Shown here: positions 1-9,500 of the stretch, piece after piece
Layout: each line of letters starts with the position of its first letter
How positions within the stretch are numbered: position 1 is the first letter of the stretch
Assembly (NCBI GenBank): GCA_964500445.1
Contig: CAZCOG010000021.1
Coordinates: 1 to 64,000 of the forward strand
DNA length: 64,000 bases
DNA from: Persicitalea sp964500445
Lineage (GTDB): Bacteria > Bacteroidota > Bacteroidia > Cytophagales > Spirosomataceae
Direction: 5' to 3'
Made by a program: the position numbers and the translations under genes
The notes under the pieces: generated by a model
Seen by the model: only the letters and a program-made list of their open reading frames with translations
What the model was told of the DNA's origin: nothing
Database searches by the model: none

Positions 1-1270
1 ACACATTGGCCATGCGCTGGAACTGCACCGAGCTCCAGCTATCGGCATAGCAGCACCCCTGCGAACGTTCTTCGCCAATGATGTGCGCCTGATCGCGGAT
101 GGCCTGGTAGTTGACCAGCACACCATCTTTCACCAAATCCCACTTTTGGGTATCGACACCCTCGTCGTCCCAGCCGACGGCTCCCAGTGAACCAACCTGG
201 GTTTTGTCGGCGAAAAGCGTTACTTCCGGACTGCCATACTTGAAATCGCCTGCCTTCCACTTATCCAGTGTAGCGAAGCTCGTTCCGGCGTAGTTGGCCT
301 CGTAGCCCAGCACCCGATCCAGTTCCAGCGGGTGACCCACGGATTCATGAATCGTAAGCCACAGGTGCGAAGGGTCAAGGACGAGGTCGTACTTCCCGGC
401 CTCCACCGATTTGGCGGTGAGCTTTTCCTTAGCTTGTTTGGCCGCCGAAACTACGTCTTCCAGCATGTCATAACCTTTATTATAGCGCGTAGTGATACCC
501 TTGACGCTGTCCGTCGGGTTGGTTTGCAGGTAGTCGTAGCCCATGCCCATTGGCGCGCTTAGTGCTTCTCGTGTCTCGAATTTACCACTCTTGGGATCGA
601 TGGCCGTAACCGTAAAAATCGGCCATATCCGATGGATGTCCTGGTCGATATACGAGCCATCGGTAGAAGCAAAGTACTTCTGTTCATTGACCTGGAAAAG
701 CACGGAATTGACGTAGTTGGCCCCGTTTTTTAGGGCCGCGTCATTGACTGTCAATAGCAAGTCCACTTTTTCCTTGATAGGTACTTCGAAGGCGTTTTTC
801 TTGATCGGTGCTTTCCAGCTCACTTCGCCGAAGCCTTTCTGCGGGGCGAGCTGCACGGGTTCTTTCATCAGCTTGGCGTTGGCTTTTGCGATAGCCACGG
901 CCTCTTCGGCGGCCTTGGCGGTTTGGGCTTCGCTCTTGGCATCCACCACGGCGGCAAAGCCCCAACAGCCGTCGGCGATCACGCGTACGCCCACGCCGTA
1001 CGACTCCGTATTGACCAAATTCTGCACCTTATCCTCGCGTGTCACGACAAACTGATTCAAGTACCGTCCGATTCGAATATCGGCATAGGTGGCCCCTTTG
1101 GCGGTGGCGGCATTGAGGGCAGCGTCGGCCAGGCGCTTCTTCACGGCGACATCCAGCGCGTTTTCGAGCAGCGCTTCGGGCGTGACGGCCCGGCACAGTG
1201 CCGGAATTGTCGGAAGCATCAAAGCCCCCGCGCTCATTCCGGTCAATTGCATAAAATCCCTTCGGTTCAT
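1..1270 (-). CDS. TldD/PmbA-family metalloprotease with Tat-like signal (partial, C-terminus outside window)
   Basis: Protease of the TldD/PmbA (modulator of DNA gyrase) family, which degrades unfolded peptides; the E. coli pair matures microcin B17. The frame is open from ATG at 1270 to the left edge, 423 residues. Residues 1-11 read MNRRDFMQLTG followed by a hydrophobic run to about residue 25, a twin-arginine-type leader, so this copy is probably exported, unlike E. coli TldD. The metal-binding HExxxH motif is HESVGH at residues 308-313, followed by the family-typical PLELDRVLGYEANYAGTSF. Members are usually 450-550 residues, so only the C-terminal part is missing. A second TldD-like gene often sits next to such genes; here it would lie beyond the edge. 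The family is certain; the substrate is unknown. Confidence 0.9.
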   Translation of the reverse strand, partial: MNRRDFMQLTGMSAGALMLPTIPALCRAVTPEALLENALDVAVKKRLADAALNAATAKGATYADIRIGRYLNQFVVTREDKVQNLVNTESYGVGVRVIADGCWGFAAVVDAKSEAQTAKAAEEAVAIAKANAKLMKEPVQLAPQKGFGEVSWKAPIKKNAFEVPIKEKVDLLLTVNDAALKNGANYVNSVLFQVNEQKYFASTDGSYIDQDIHRIWPIFTVTAIDPKSGKFETREALSAPMGMGYDYLQTNPTDSVKGITTRYNKGYDMLEDVVSAAKQAKEKLTAKSVEAGKYDLVLDPSHLWLTIHESVGHPLELDRVLGYEANYAGTSFATLDKWKAGDFKYGSPEVTLFADKTQVGSLGAVGWDDEGVDTQKWDLVKDGVLVNYQAIRDQAHIIGEERSQGCCYADSWSSVQFQRMANV

Positions 1271-1507
1271 GGCTGATTGATTTTTGGTTAATCTAGGTTT
1301 TTGTGAGGAGAAGTTTAATAAAGTTTTGCCAAATCGTTATGGACAGGCTATACCGCCTGCAAAATACATATAATACCTCAAAAATTAATTCTTCCCCTAA
1401 ATCGTCAAGCGTTGCATTGGGCGAAGTACTTTGTCCATACGTTTAATTCGTTGACTGCACGTGTACTTAAAAAAACCGATTTCCGTTTTTCCGAAAGAAA
1501 AGAAATC

Positions 1508-1551
1508 TTGGATTTTCAAAATTCATCCATTTACTTTGAATCTCAAAGTAA
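1508..1551 (+). promoter_or_regulatory. Putative promoter with overlapping palindrome before the DUF2236 gene
   Basis: TTG at 1508-1510, 20 bases, then TTACTTTG at 1531-1538 resembles the Bacteroidota -33/-7 promoter (TTG-N19-TAnnTTTG). The -7 element is one arm of a perfect inverted repeat: TTACTTTGA, ATC, TCAAAGTAA (1531-1551), 9-bp arms with a 3-base spacer. A repressor bound there would occlude the promoter. Seen: the repeat. Inferred: its operator role. Confidence 0.45.
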
Positions 1552-1567
1552 TTTAAAATAGAAAGTT

Positions 1568-2398
1568 GTGAGATTTGAGCTAACTGATAATTCGGAAGTT
1601 CAACTTGATGGACAATCCGGCAGCGAGGAATATTTCGTTGCCAGGAACTCGGTAGTGCGGCAGATTTGGGGAAAGAGTGATACCATTCTTTTCATATTTG
1701 CGGGTGCCGCCGCAGAATTCGCGCTCAACAAAGCGGTGGACTGGCTGTATTTTACGGGCCGCCTGCCATCTGATCCTCTGGGCCGACTTTTCTCAACGGT
1801 TTCCTACGCGAGAACCATCGTCTTCTCAGAAAAAAAATCCGTCCTGCGCGCCATCGATTCCATAGCGACGATCCACGGAGCTGTTGAAGCAAAACGCGGC
1901 GCAACCATTCCTGACTGGGCTTATCGAGATGTACTTTTCTTGCTTATCGACTACTCCATCCGGTCTTTTGAATTATTGGAAAGAAAGCTGACCCGGCCCG
2001 AAAAGCAGGAGGCTTTCGACGTATTTTACCGGGTCGGCAGCAGAATGGGAGTAACGGGATTGCCCGATACCTTTGAAGACTGGGAAAAGATGCGGCAGGA
2101 ACATCTGCACCAAAACCTGCGGCGCAGCCACTACACCGATGACCTATTCAATCAGTACCGCCGCCACCTGGGTATGGTAAGGTACCGCTTATTACTGGAA
2201 GCACAAATATTGGTCGTTCCACCAAAGGTGGGCGCGTTACTCAGTTTGCGAAGAACTTCACTTTTGACACCCTTGCTTGGTTTTTACAAGCTGAGCAGGT
2301 ACATCAAGCTCGATTGGGTTTTGAAGAATCTCATTTTACCCCCTGAGTATAAGGATGAGATCATGCGGCTGGATCATATACCTACTGGTATCCACTAG
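1568..2398 (+). CDS. DUF2236 / MpaB-like haem oxygenase family protein
   Basis: 276 residues, GTG start 17 bases after the palindrome at 1531-1551. The sequence fits the DUF2236 family (ER-bound oxygenase MpaB / rubber oxygenase Lcp catalytic domain), all-helical haem-b proteins. ARTIVF at 81-86 followed by TIHGAV at 101-106 correspond to the conserved Arg/Thr and the haem-ligand His (H103) of that family. The later PDTFEDWEKM region matches the family's C-terminal helices. There is no signal peptide, so it is probably cytosolic. The substrate cannot be told from sequence; in Lcp the family cleaves polyisoprene with O2, whereas many bacterial members have no known reaction. It stands alone, with a convergent neighbour. 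Confidence 0.75.
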   Translation: MRFELTDNSEVQLDGQSGSEEYFVARNSVVRQIWGKSDTILFIFAGAAAEFALNKAVDWLYFTGRLPSDPLGRLFSTVSYARTIVFSEKKSVLRAIDSIATIHGAVEAKRGATIPDWAYRDVLFLLIDYSIRSFELLERKLTRPEKQEAFDVFYRVGSRMGVTGLPDTFEDWEKMRQEHLHQNLRRSHYTDDLFNQYRRHLGMVRYRLLLEAQILVVPPKVGALLSLRRTSLLTPLLGFYKLSRYIKLDWVLKNLILPPEYKDEIMRLDHIPTGIH

Positions 2399-2412
2399 GC
2401 TATAGCATGACT

Positions 2413-2548
2413 GCCAACGGTTTACGTATTGGCGATGGTGGGGGTATTTGGAAAACGTCAGCCTAACATTTGGACAAATGCCCAATAGAATTACAAATGT
2501 TTAGTTTACAACTGTCAGCCCCACTATTGCCAATACGATGTTGGTGGC
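2413..2548 (-). repeat. attC-like imperfect hairpin directly downstream of the zinc-ribbon gene
   Basis: A 136-base imperfect palindrome. The main arms are 2425-2443 and 2519-2537, pairing at 17 of 19 positions. Outer parts (GCCAAC at 2413, GTTGGTGGC at 2540) pair partly. Inner arms CTAACATTTG near 2463 and CAAATGTTTAG near 2494 pair with a bulge. On the minus strand it starts 5 bases after the stop codon of the zinc-ribbon gene. Nested arms, bulges, a large central loop and terminal AAC/GTT triplets are the architecture of integron attC sites, but the 7-base core sites are degenerate (GTTGGTG, GTTGGCA against GTTRRRY). A plain transcription terminator is unlikely: it is too long and lacks a T-run. 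Confidence 0.5.
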
Positions 2549-2553
2549 TGTTT

Positions 2554-3156
2554 TTATTTTTTCAATAACTTGTCAATTGCCTTTATTATTGTCGTCCTAT
2601 TTTTTGCTGCTTTGATGAAGTTCGGAAGTCGTTCAACCATTGTCGTGTGGGTAGTAGTCTGTCGTTCTCTCAAATTTGCTGTAACATAACTTCTTATTTC
2701 GGCTAAATGTAGTCTGTTGTAAGCCCAAAAAGTCTCCCCTTTAATGTCTATTTGAAACCAAAGAGGTAAATGAAAAATTGGGTCACAAGCACCAATACTG
2801 TTATAAATTAGTCCATAAGAATTATTCCGTGGTTTGTAAGTTCGAACTTGTCCACAATGTGAACAACTAAGTGTCAACTCTTCAACTTTCTCTTTATTGT
2901 TTGGAATAGTTATGTCTATGGATTGTCCGCAGTTGTCACAATTACGTTTTACAATAGCCTTATATCGAACAAGGTCGTCCCTTTTTTCTATATGATTGCA
3001 ATGATGGCAAATTAGCTTGTCATTACTTGTGTCATAAGATTGAGAAGTTGTAACAGTAGCTAAGTGTCCACATTTTGGGCAATGCACAAGAAATTCATTC
3101 ATGTAAGAACGTCTTACTGTTGCAGGTCCTGAATATCTTAATTTATTGTCGTCCAT
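2554..3156 (-). CDS. Zinc-ribbon protein, AT-rich, cassette-like
   Basis: 200 residues of unknown function. Three zinc-ribbon-like cysteine clusters are visible: CPKC (26-29) with CHHC further on, CDNCG near residue 74, and CSHCG near residue 98. The N-terminal half is therefore a multi-zinc-ribbon module resembling TFIIB-type ribbons. The C-terminal half contains WFQIDIKGETFWAYN and ends in lysine/arginine-rich helices (KAAKNRTTIIKAIDKLLKK). Base composition is clearly more AT-rich than its neighbours. It is a lone gene with an attC-like hairpin 5 bases after its stop and a GTTGGTGGCT copy (minus strand) at 3215-3206 before its start, the layout of a mobile gene cassette. An alternative start is the Met of MNEFLVHCPKCG, residue 19. 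DNA or RNA binding is plausible but not shown. Confidence 0.7.
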   Translation of the reverse strand: MDDNKLRYSGPATVRRSYMNEFLVHCPKCGHLATVTTSQSYDTSNDKLICHHCNHIEKRDDLVRYKAIVKRNCDNCGQSIDITIPNNKEKVEELTLSCSHCGQVRTYKPRNNSYGLIYNSIGACDPIFHLPLWFQIDIKGETFWAYNRLHLAEIRSYVTANLRERQTTTHTTMVERLPNFIKAAKNRTTIIKAIDKLLKK

Positions 3157-3437
3157 TAGAGGTTCTAAGTCTTTAAGTATGTCCTAAGTGGGTATTTCAT
3201 AAAATAGCCACCAACTCTCAAATATGCGAAAGTTATAGTACCTTTTGTACTTATTTGAACTTTGAAAGGATATTATAGTACTTTACGTGTCGTGCTTATA
3301 AAATTGTTACAAACTTCCTGTCCGCCACCTTTAACCCCAGGCGGGGTTGTCTATGCAAGGGCCCTCCGGCAGTTATTCAGCAGTACTTTGACACGGAACG
3401 GAGGAAGTAATTTGTCAAGGAAAAATCAGAAACGCAG

Positions 3438-4058
3438 TCAGGCTTTTGAGGAAGGGGGCAGAATATCTTCTTCTTCCAATATAGTTTGCAGACAAAAACT
3501 ATATTCACCAAATAGCGGTACATCATCGGTCCACTCGAACACCTCTAAACGGAAGTTGGGGCGCATCAATAGGATTTTGCGGCTCTCGGTCAAAATCCAG
3601 GCGACGCCCTCCACGCCGAATTCAATGAGTTTTTCGGATTTTTGAACCATGTAGGCCATTTCTGAACCCGCAGGGGGATCTTCGGAATAGTCTTTGGGGT
3701 CGATCTTTATATCTACCTCAATAATGAATTTAGGTGGAACGGCAGTATAGTTTTTCACCCAGGGGTTTCCTGACTTCGCTTTTTCACAAATCAGAATGTC
3801 CCCCGAAAAGTTGTCTTTGTGCCTGACGTGTAGCCCTACTTCGTTGGTCGGTGTCCAGTAGTCTTTCTTAGGCAACATAAGTTTTAAATACCCTACAATT
3901 GCCTGTACGATAACCCCTTGCAAAAAACTACTTCCCATAATTTCACTTTCGTTTTTTAGCCCCAGTAGTACTTGGCGATAGCCTCGGCGGTAATATTTTC
4001 GCCCGCCAAATTCTTCATACAGCAGGCTTTCGGGAATTTGTTCGATTATCGTTTCCAT
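3438..4058 (-). CDS. Uma2-family putative endonuclease (DUF820)
   Basis: 206 residues. Uma2/DUF820 proteins have a PD-(D/E)XK nuclease fold, are abundant in Cytophagales and cyanobacteria, and have no established role. The family pattern is present: an N-terminal Glu-rich opening (METIIEQIPESLLYEEFGGRKYYRRG), the ...GLHVRHKDNFSGDILI strand with the acidic residue, PKFIIEVDIKID with the E-x-D/K-like catalytic strand, and YMVQKSEKLIEFGVEGVAWI, the lysine helix and following strand. Length is typical. No partner gene is adjacent. The 280 bases between this gene and the zinc-ribbon gene hold no recognisable element apart from the GTTGGTGGCT core near 3206-3215. Confidence 0.8.
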   Translation of the reverse strand: METIIEQIPESLLYEEFGGRKYYRRGYRQVLLGLKNESEIMGSSFLQGVIVQAIVGYLKLMLPKKDYWTPTNEVGLHVRHKDNFSGDILICEKAKSGNPWVKNYTAVPPKFIIEVDIKIDPKDYSEDPPAGSEMAYMVQKSEKLIEFGVEGVAWILTESRKILLMRPNFRLEVFEWTDDVPLFGEYSFCLQTILEEEDILPPSSKA

Positions 4059-4112
4059 ACGGCAGATGATTTTTTCAAATATACTTTTTTTTGGACAAAG
4101 GTCGATTCTAAC

Positions 4113-4147
4113 AAAAAAGAGCCGAAGGATTTGTCCCCCGGCTCTTT
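4113..4147 (-). terminator. Rho-independent terminator of the glucuronate operon
   Basis: Stem AAAGAGCCG (4116-4124) with CGGCTCTTT (4139-4147), 14-base loop. Read on the minus strand the 3' arm runs into a T6 tract. It lies 75 bases after the stop of the Gfo/Idh/MocA gene, the last gene of the minus-strand operon. Confidence 0.8.
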
Positions 4148-4222
4148 AACAATATGAAAACAAATATGATCTAAGTTGAATTCGGATCACAAACCCAGAA
4201 TTTTTGAGCTCATCCAAGACAC

Positions 4223-5647
4223 CTACCCCTTCACATAAGTCGTCCCATAGGGCGCTCGTTGCGGCCGCGATAGCATCGAGTTGGCTTCGGCGTCGTTGAG
4301 GAACTGCTCCTTTTCGGGATCCCACTGGAGCTTGCGGCCCAGCTTCATAGCCGTGTGGGCCAGCAGGCAGGCTGAGCAGGAGCGGTGGGCGATCTCGACG
4401 TGGCTGATGGTTTGTTTACCATCCTGAATGCATTCGAGCCAGTTGCGGTGCTGTTCGGAGCTCTCGTAGAGGTGAATGCCGCCAGTTTCGATGACCGAGC
4501 CCAGGATTTTTTTATCGCTAGCCTTGAACGCGTCGTTCTCTTTGGCGGCCTCTGCCGCGCCAGGGTCTGAGGCCGTCACGCCTACGTTCCCGCGAGAAAC
4601 AAAAATCCATCCATCGGTGCCTTCAAACTTCACGCCATTAGGATTGTCCCCGCCAATTTCCATCGTGACGCCGTTCGCGTACTTGGCAATGACCAGGAAA
4701 CTACCATGGACATTCCAGAGTCCCGAGCCGGGCAAGGGAAACGATCCTAATCCTGTGATTTCGACAGGGCCGGTGAGTTCGGTATCCATTCCCCAATGAG
4801 CAATATCGAGGTGATGCGACCCCCAGCCGGTGATCATGCCCGCGCCAAATTGTTCCAGGCGCAGCCACCCTCCGCGCCCTCCCAGACTATCCTGCGGATG
4901 TACCCTGTCCAGCGTATAGTATACCTCCGGTGTAGAACCCAGCCACATATCATAGTTGAGATTGGCGGGCACGGGCATTCTTTCGGGATTTCCACCCGCC
5001 GGATCACCGGGTAGGCCGATATACACTTTTTTTAGCTCACCAATACGGCCATTACGTACCAGCTCACAGGTACGTTTGAACTGGGGCCAGGGATCAGAGG
5101 AGCGCTGCTGGCTGCCGAGTTGAAATTTGATTCCTTTTTTCTGCACCATGTCGCTCAGCATGCGTCCTTCCTGAATAGTCAGCGAAGTGGGCTTCTGCAT
5201 GTACACATGCTTCCCGGCCACAGCGGCTTCCATAGCGGGCTGGGCATGCCAGTGATCGGGTGTGCTGATAATGACGGCATCGATGTCTTTACGGGCCAGT
5301 AACTCCTTATAGTTGTCATAGGTCTTCACATCCACGTAGTTGTCCTGGCCCGTCTTATCGGCGTATTTCTTTTCGATCCATTTTTTGCCCATCGCCAGAC
5401 GATTCTTATCCACATCGGCTACGGCAATAACGCGCGCCACTTCGTTTTTCATCGTTTCGGGCAAATCGTGTCCGCTGGAGATGCGCCCGAAGCCGATTTG
5501 CCCGATGTTGATCTTGTTACTGGGTGCATTCTTGCCAAATACGCTGGCGGGAACGATGGTCGGGAATACGGAGGCAGCGATGATGCCGGCGGTGCCGGTA
5601 GCGCTTGTTTTCAAAAAGGAACGGCGGTTTTGGTTAGTCTCTTTCAT
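4223..5647 (-). CDS. Gfo/Idh/MocA family oxidoreductase, Tat-exported
   Basis: 474 residues. Members are NAD(P)-dependent sugar or sugar-alcohol dehydrogenases. The N-terminus has a twin-arginine leader (NRRSFLKTSA, RR at 8-9, then a hydrophobic stretch ending near PASVFG), indicating export with folded cofactor. The Rossmann motif GQIGFGR follows. The usual EKP motif appears as QKP (KHVYMQKPTS), a variant common in the exported subgroup. The C-terminal part contains GWGSHHLDIAHWGMD, typical of the substrate domain. It is the last gene of the ThuA, UxuA-GH67, SDR operon, 74 bases behind the SDR stop with a GCCGATAG repeat in the gap. A periplasmic sugar oxidation linked to ThuA is plausible; the exact substrate is unknown. 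Confidence 0.9.
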   Translation of the reverse strand: MKETNQNRRSFLKTSATGTAGIIAASVFPTIVPASVFGKNAPSNKINIGQIGFGRISSGHDLPETMKNEVARVIAVADVDKNRLAMGKKWIEKKYADKTGQDNYVDVKTYDNYKELLARKDIDAVIISTPDHWHAQPAMEAAVAGKHVYMQKPTSLTIQEGRMLSDMVQKKGIKFQLGSQQRSSDPWPQFKRTCELVRNGRIGELKKVYIGLPGDPAGGNPERMPVPANLNYDMWLGSTPEVYYTLDRVHPQDSLGGRGGWLRLEQFGAGMITGWGSHHLDIAHWGMDTELTGPVEITGLGSFPLPGSGLWNVHGSFLVIAKYANGVTMEIGGDNPNGVKFEGTDGWIFVSRGNVGVTASDPGAAEAAKENDAFKASDKKILGSVIETGGIHLYESSEQHRNWLECIQDGKQTISHVEIAHRSCSACLLAHTAMKLGRKLQWDPEKEQFLNDAEANSMLSRPQRAPYGTTYVKG

Positions 5648-5701
5648 GTCTTTTTTGGTTAGAGTTCAGGTAGTTCGAAATACAGTGTTTCTCGAAAAAA
5701 G

Positions 5702-5718
5702 GCCGATAGCCGATAGCC
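5702..5718. repeat. Short GCCGATA direct repeat in spacer
   Basis: GCCGATAGCCGATAGCC: two and a half copies of a 7-base unit, between the SDR and Gfo/Idh genes. Related sequence (GCTGATAGCCGATA) occurs in the spacer before gldG near 48015. Confidence 0.6.
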
Positions 5719-5721
5719 AAA

Positions 5722-6513
5722 TTAAAATCCAATTGAATTCCCTCCGTCCACGGGCAGGGAGATTCCGGTGATGAATTTGGCGGCTTCCGAGGCCAGGAAC
5801 ACGGCAGCCCAGCCGATGTCTTCGGACTTGCCCCAAGTACCCATCGGCGTACGGTCCATCGCCTTGTCGCGGCGGGCCGGATCGTTGTTCATGGCGGTGA
5901 GCATCATGGGTGTTTCTATAAAACCCGGTGCGATGCCATTTATCCTCACATTGTGCGGAGAAAATTCGGTAGCCAGCGCCTTGACCATACCCGCCACCGC
6001 CGATTTGGACGACGAATACGCCACCACGCGATCGATGCCGTAGAGCGCGGCCATTGACGTAATCATAATGATAGAACCTGCTTTCCGCTCAATCATCCGC
6101 TTGCCGATTTCGCGGGTGATCGCGAAGACGGCGTGAAGATTGGTCTGCATGATTCGGTCAAAATCTGCATCAGTCGTGTCCACCGCATGTTTTTTCATAT
6201 TGATGCCCGCATTATTGACCAAGATGTCGATGAGACCATGCATTTCTTCTATTTCGGCAACCAGCGCGGGAATGGTAGCCAGCTCGGTAATATCATGAAC
6301 AAAATAAACGGCCTGATCGCCCAGTTTGGCGACGGCTTCCTGTAAGGCACTCTCGCGCCGCCCGGTCAGAACTACTCTGGCTCCGGCTTGAACCAGGCAC
6401 TCTGCAATGTGGAAACCGATACCGCTACCGCCGCCCGTGACGAGGGCTAGTTTATTTTTTAGAGAAAATACCGAGAGCTGCGGCGTTGGATCGGATGGAT
6501 TATTATCGGGCAT
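5722..6513 (-). CDS. SDR-family oxidoreductase, probable fructuronate reductase (UxuB role)
   Basis: 263 residues, classical short-chain dehydrogenase. Cofactor motif TGGGSGIG at 26-33, NNAG at 100-103, catalytic S153 and Y166-x3-K170 (YSSSK), C-terminal DGGNSIGF. Close in type to KduD and gluconate 5-dehydrogenase. It lies 28 bases downstream of the UxuA-GH67 gene. In Bacteroidota an SDR enzyme beside uxuA commonly takes the place of the unrelated long-chain UxuB and interconverts fructuronate and mannonate; I assign that role by context. 2-Keto-3-deoxygluconate 5-dehydrogenase is the main alternative. Confidence 0.85.
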   Translation of the reverse strand: MPDNNPSDPTPQLSVFSLKNKLALVTGGGSGIGFHIAECLVQAGARVVLTGRRESALQEAVAKLGDQAVYFVHDITELATIPALVAEIEEMHGLIDILVNNAGINMKKHAVDTTDADFDRIMQTNLHAVFAITREIGKRMIERKAGSIIMITSMAALYGIDRVVAYSSSKSAVAGMVKALATEFSPHNVRINGIAPGFIETPMMLTAMNNDPARRDKAMDRTPMGTWGKSEDIGWAAVFLASEAAKFITGISLPVDGGNSIGF

Positions 6514-6541
6514 TGTGGGGAAGGTTTAGTGTTAAAACCAG

Positions 6542-9500
6542 CTAACGCAGCTGGTAGGTAGCAGTTATTTTTTTTATTTCTTCCAGCGTTCGGTCAGGCT
6601 TTTGGTAAGGCGCGGGAATGGGCATTTTAGAAAATTCCTGAAAATACAGCACGCAGGCATCCCGCCACCACAGCGCCTCGCGGCGCTGTGTGGCCAGCCG
6701 CCCGGCTACATCCGCAAATAGTTCAGGATCGACGACTGGTTCTACTTTTGCCCAGTCTTTTTGCATCTGCACCACAGACTCAGCGCCTTCGTAGTACCGA
6801 TGACAAAGCTCATCCCAGAGCGTCCGGCCTGCGGACAACTTCTTATCCCAGGCCACATGATGGAACCACAGCAGGTAGGGCAGCGGGCAAGTGTCGGGAT
6901 CGCCCCATTGGGCCTGTACTTCGGGAGCGTACTGCGCCAGTGCGTTACTACCCGTTTTGGTTCTGTCAAAACCAATACCATTGGCATCGGCCCGATGGTA
7001 GTACACGGCAGTCCAGTCGGGGCGAGCGCTCCGGGCCAGCCAGGGTTGGGGGCCAAAGTGCAGGCCCTCACCCATAATGTGATGAAGACCCAGCGGCGTG
7101 GTAAAGTTTACGTAGTTTTCGCGGGAGTTTAGCAGCAGATCCGTGATGGTCGCAACGGCTTTTTCGTCCTGGGTTAACGTCATTCGGGTCCATTCTTGCG
7201 CGATGGCTTCAGAAGTAAGCGTGTGGTCCCAGGCCAGCCGCCCGAAGGCATACCAGTTAGCCTGACCCATCGTATGACCTGTCCAGTTGCGGTCGGAACC
7301 CGTATTGGCCACGCCCGCCATGGCGGTTTTCTCGTAGCCGTGCAGCGTTCCGTCCACGACTTTTGCCACCGTCGAGCCTTTTCCCTTCACGTAGGTATCC
7401 GATTCCAGACATTCTTTGAAGAGTGGAGCCAGATAGACAAAGTTAGTGGAGAAGCCCAGGTACTCCTGCGTAATCTGGAATTCGAGCGCGAGCGGCGTTT
7501 TGGGCATGGCCCCGAAAAGCGGCGAGAAAGGTTCGCGGGGCTGGAAATCGATAGGGCCATTCTTGACCTGAATGAGCGCATTTTCCTTAAATGTTCCATC
7601 CAGCGGTTTGAACTCTTCGTAGGCCGCTTTGAAGCGGTCGCCATTCGGGTCGGCTTTGTACACAAAAGCCCGCCAGATCACGACTCCGCCGAAGGGAGCC
7701 AGTGCCTCGGCCAGCATATTGGCACCGTCGGCGTGGCTGCGCCCGTAGTCCTGGGGGCCGGGTTCGCCTTCGGAATTGGCTTTAACCAGAAAGCCGCCAA
7801 AATCGGGAATAGCCTTGTAAATTTCTTTGGTTTTGTCTACCCACCACTGCCTTACTTTCGGGTCCAGCGGATCGGAGGTAGTCAGCCCGCCGAGAATTTT
7901 GGGCGCGGCGGAGTTGATGGAAAGGAAAATTTTGATTCCGTAGGGCCGAAACACACCCGCCAACGCCTGTACCTTAGGCAGGTACTCGGGTGTCAGGAAT
8001 CGCGCGCTGGCGTTGACGTTGTTTACCACCGTACCATTGATGCCGATGGAGGCATTGGCCCGGGCGTAGTCGATATAGCGCGGGTCCAGATTTTCCGGCA
8101 ACTCGTACCATTTCCACAGCGAAGCGCCCGCGTAGCCGCGTTCAATACTGCCATTGGTATTGTCCCAATGGTTGAGCATCCGGAGCTGAATTTTGGGGCT
8201 GGATGACGCATTTAGCTGCGCCAGGGGCTGTCCGGTCTGAATTTGACGAAGAAAAGCAAAACTACCATAAAGCAGCCCTTTGTCAGTTTTGGCGGCTATT
8301 ATGAAGTCAGAGTTTGCTTTATAAATATGGTAACCCTCGTCGTTGTCAAGTTTTTCCGTCGGGTCGATTTTCAAAATAATATTTCCCGATTTACCCGAAG
8401 CCGTAATTTGTACTGGTACTGATTTTCCCAGTAATCCCTGCAAGCCCAGCTGCAATTCTCGAGTGGCCGAGCCAATCATAGGCGTGCTCGAACCCGACAC
8501 AATAGCCTGCAAAGCCGTAGCATATTGCTTTCGCTGGTCTTCGTTTTTGATTAAATCATACTTCAACCACAAACGATAGCCATCGTCGGCGGAAGCAGAA
8601 AATCCGAAGCAGGTACCAAGTACCAGCAGCACGACTTGCAGGGATCGCCTCATGGCCATTTCCAGTCCCCGTAACTCAGCCAGCGCCTTCAAACGGCCAA
8701 TACCCGAATAGCCGGGATAGGTTTTTTTGTTCAGGTCGTCCAGCATCTGAAAACCGTGATCGGGGCGCATGGGTAGTTGGGCGTTGCTTTCGTTGTCACT
8801 CTCTCTTCTCTTTTCTTCTTGCAAAATAGCCTTAACTACTTTGTACATATCGACATCACCGTTTAGATGCGGGGCTTCGTGGAAATTTCTCGTTCCTAGC
8901 TCGCGGCGGGTGGTGCGCAGATGCACAAAGTGAATGCGGTCACCGAAGCGCTCGATTATACCAGGCAAATCGTTGTCTTCCCGCACTCCCAGCGAACCAG
9001 TACAAAAGGTGATGCCATTGGCGCGGATATCGGCGGCAGCCATGAGTTGCGCCAAATCATCTTCGGTACTAACTACCCTGGGCAAGCCCATCAACGGACG
9101 CGGGGGGTCGTCGGGATGGATGCACAGGTTTATCCCGAGTTGGGAAGCGGTCGGGGCAATTTCTTTGATGAAATAATACAGGTTTTCGCGTAACTGCTGG
9201 TCGCCGATGTGTGCGTATTCGTCCAGCAAACTTTGAAAAACAGCCAAATCAAAAGCTTCCTCCGAACCGGGTAAACCGAGCAAAACGGTATCGGTCAGTT
9301 TGGCAACCTCTTCCGGCTTCATTCCCTGGAATTTTTTCAGGGCAGAGGTCTGAATTTCGGGTTCGTAGTCGGCGGCGGCATTCGGTCTTTTCAAAATATA
9401 CAAATCAAAAAGCGCGAAATCTTCCCACACAAACCGCAGCGTTTTCTGGCCTTCCGGCAACGTATAATCCAAGGCCGTGCGCGACCAGTCCAATACAGGC

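Noticed and set aside
3262..3645. 127-codon plus-strand frame upstream of the Uma2 gene
   Set aside because: Mostly antisense to the Uma2 gene; the upstream part has no coding character.
7196..8206. 336-codon open frame on the plus strand within the GH67 region
   Set aside because: Shadow of the conserved alpha-glucuronidase, no family features.
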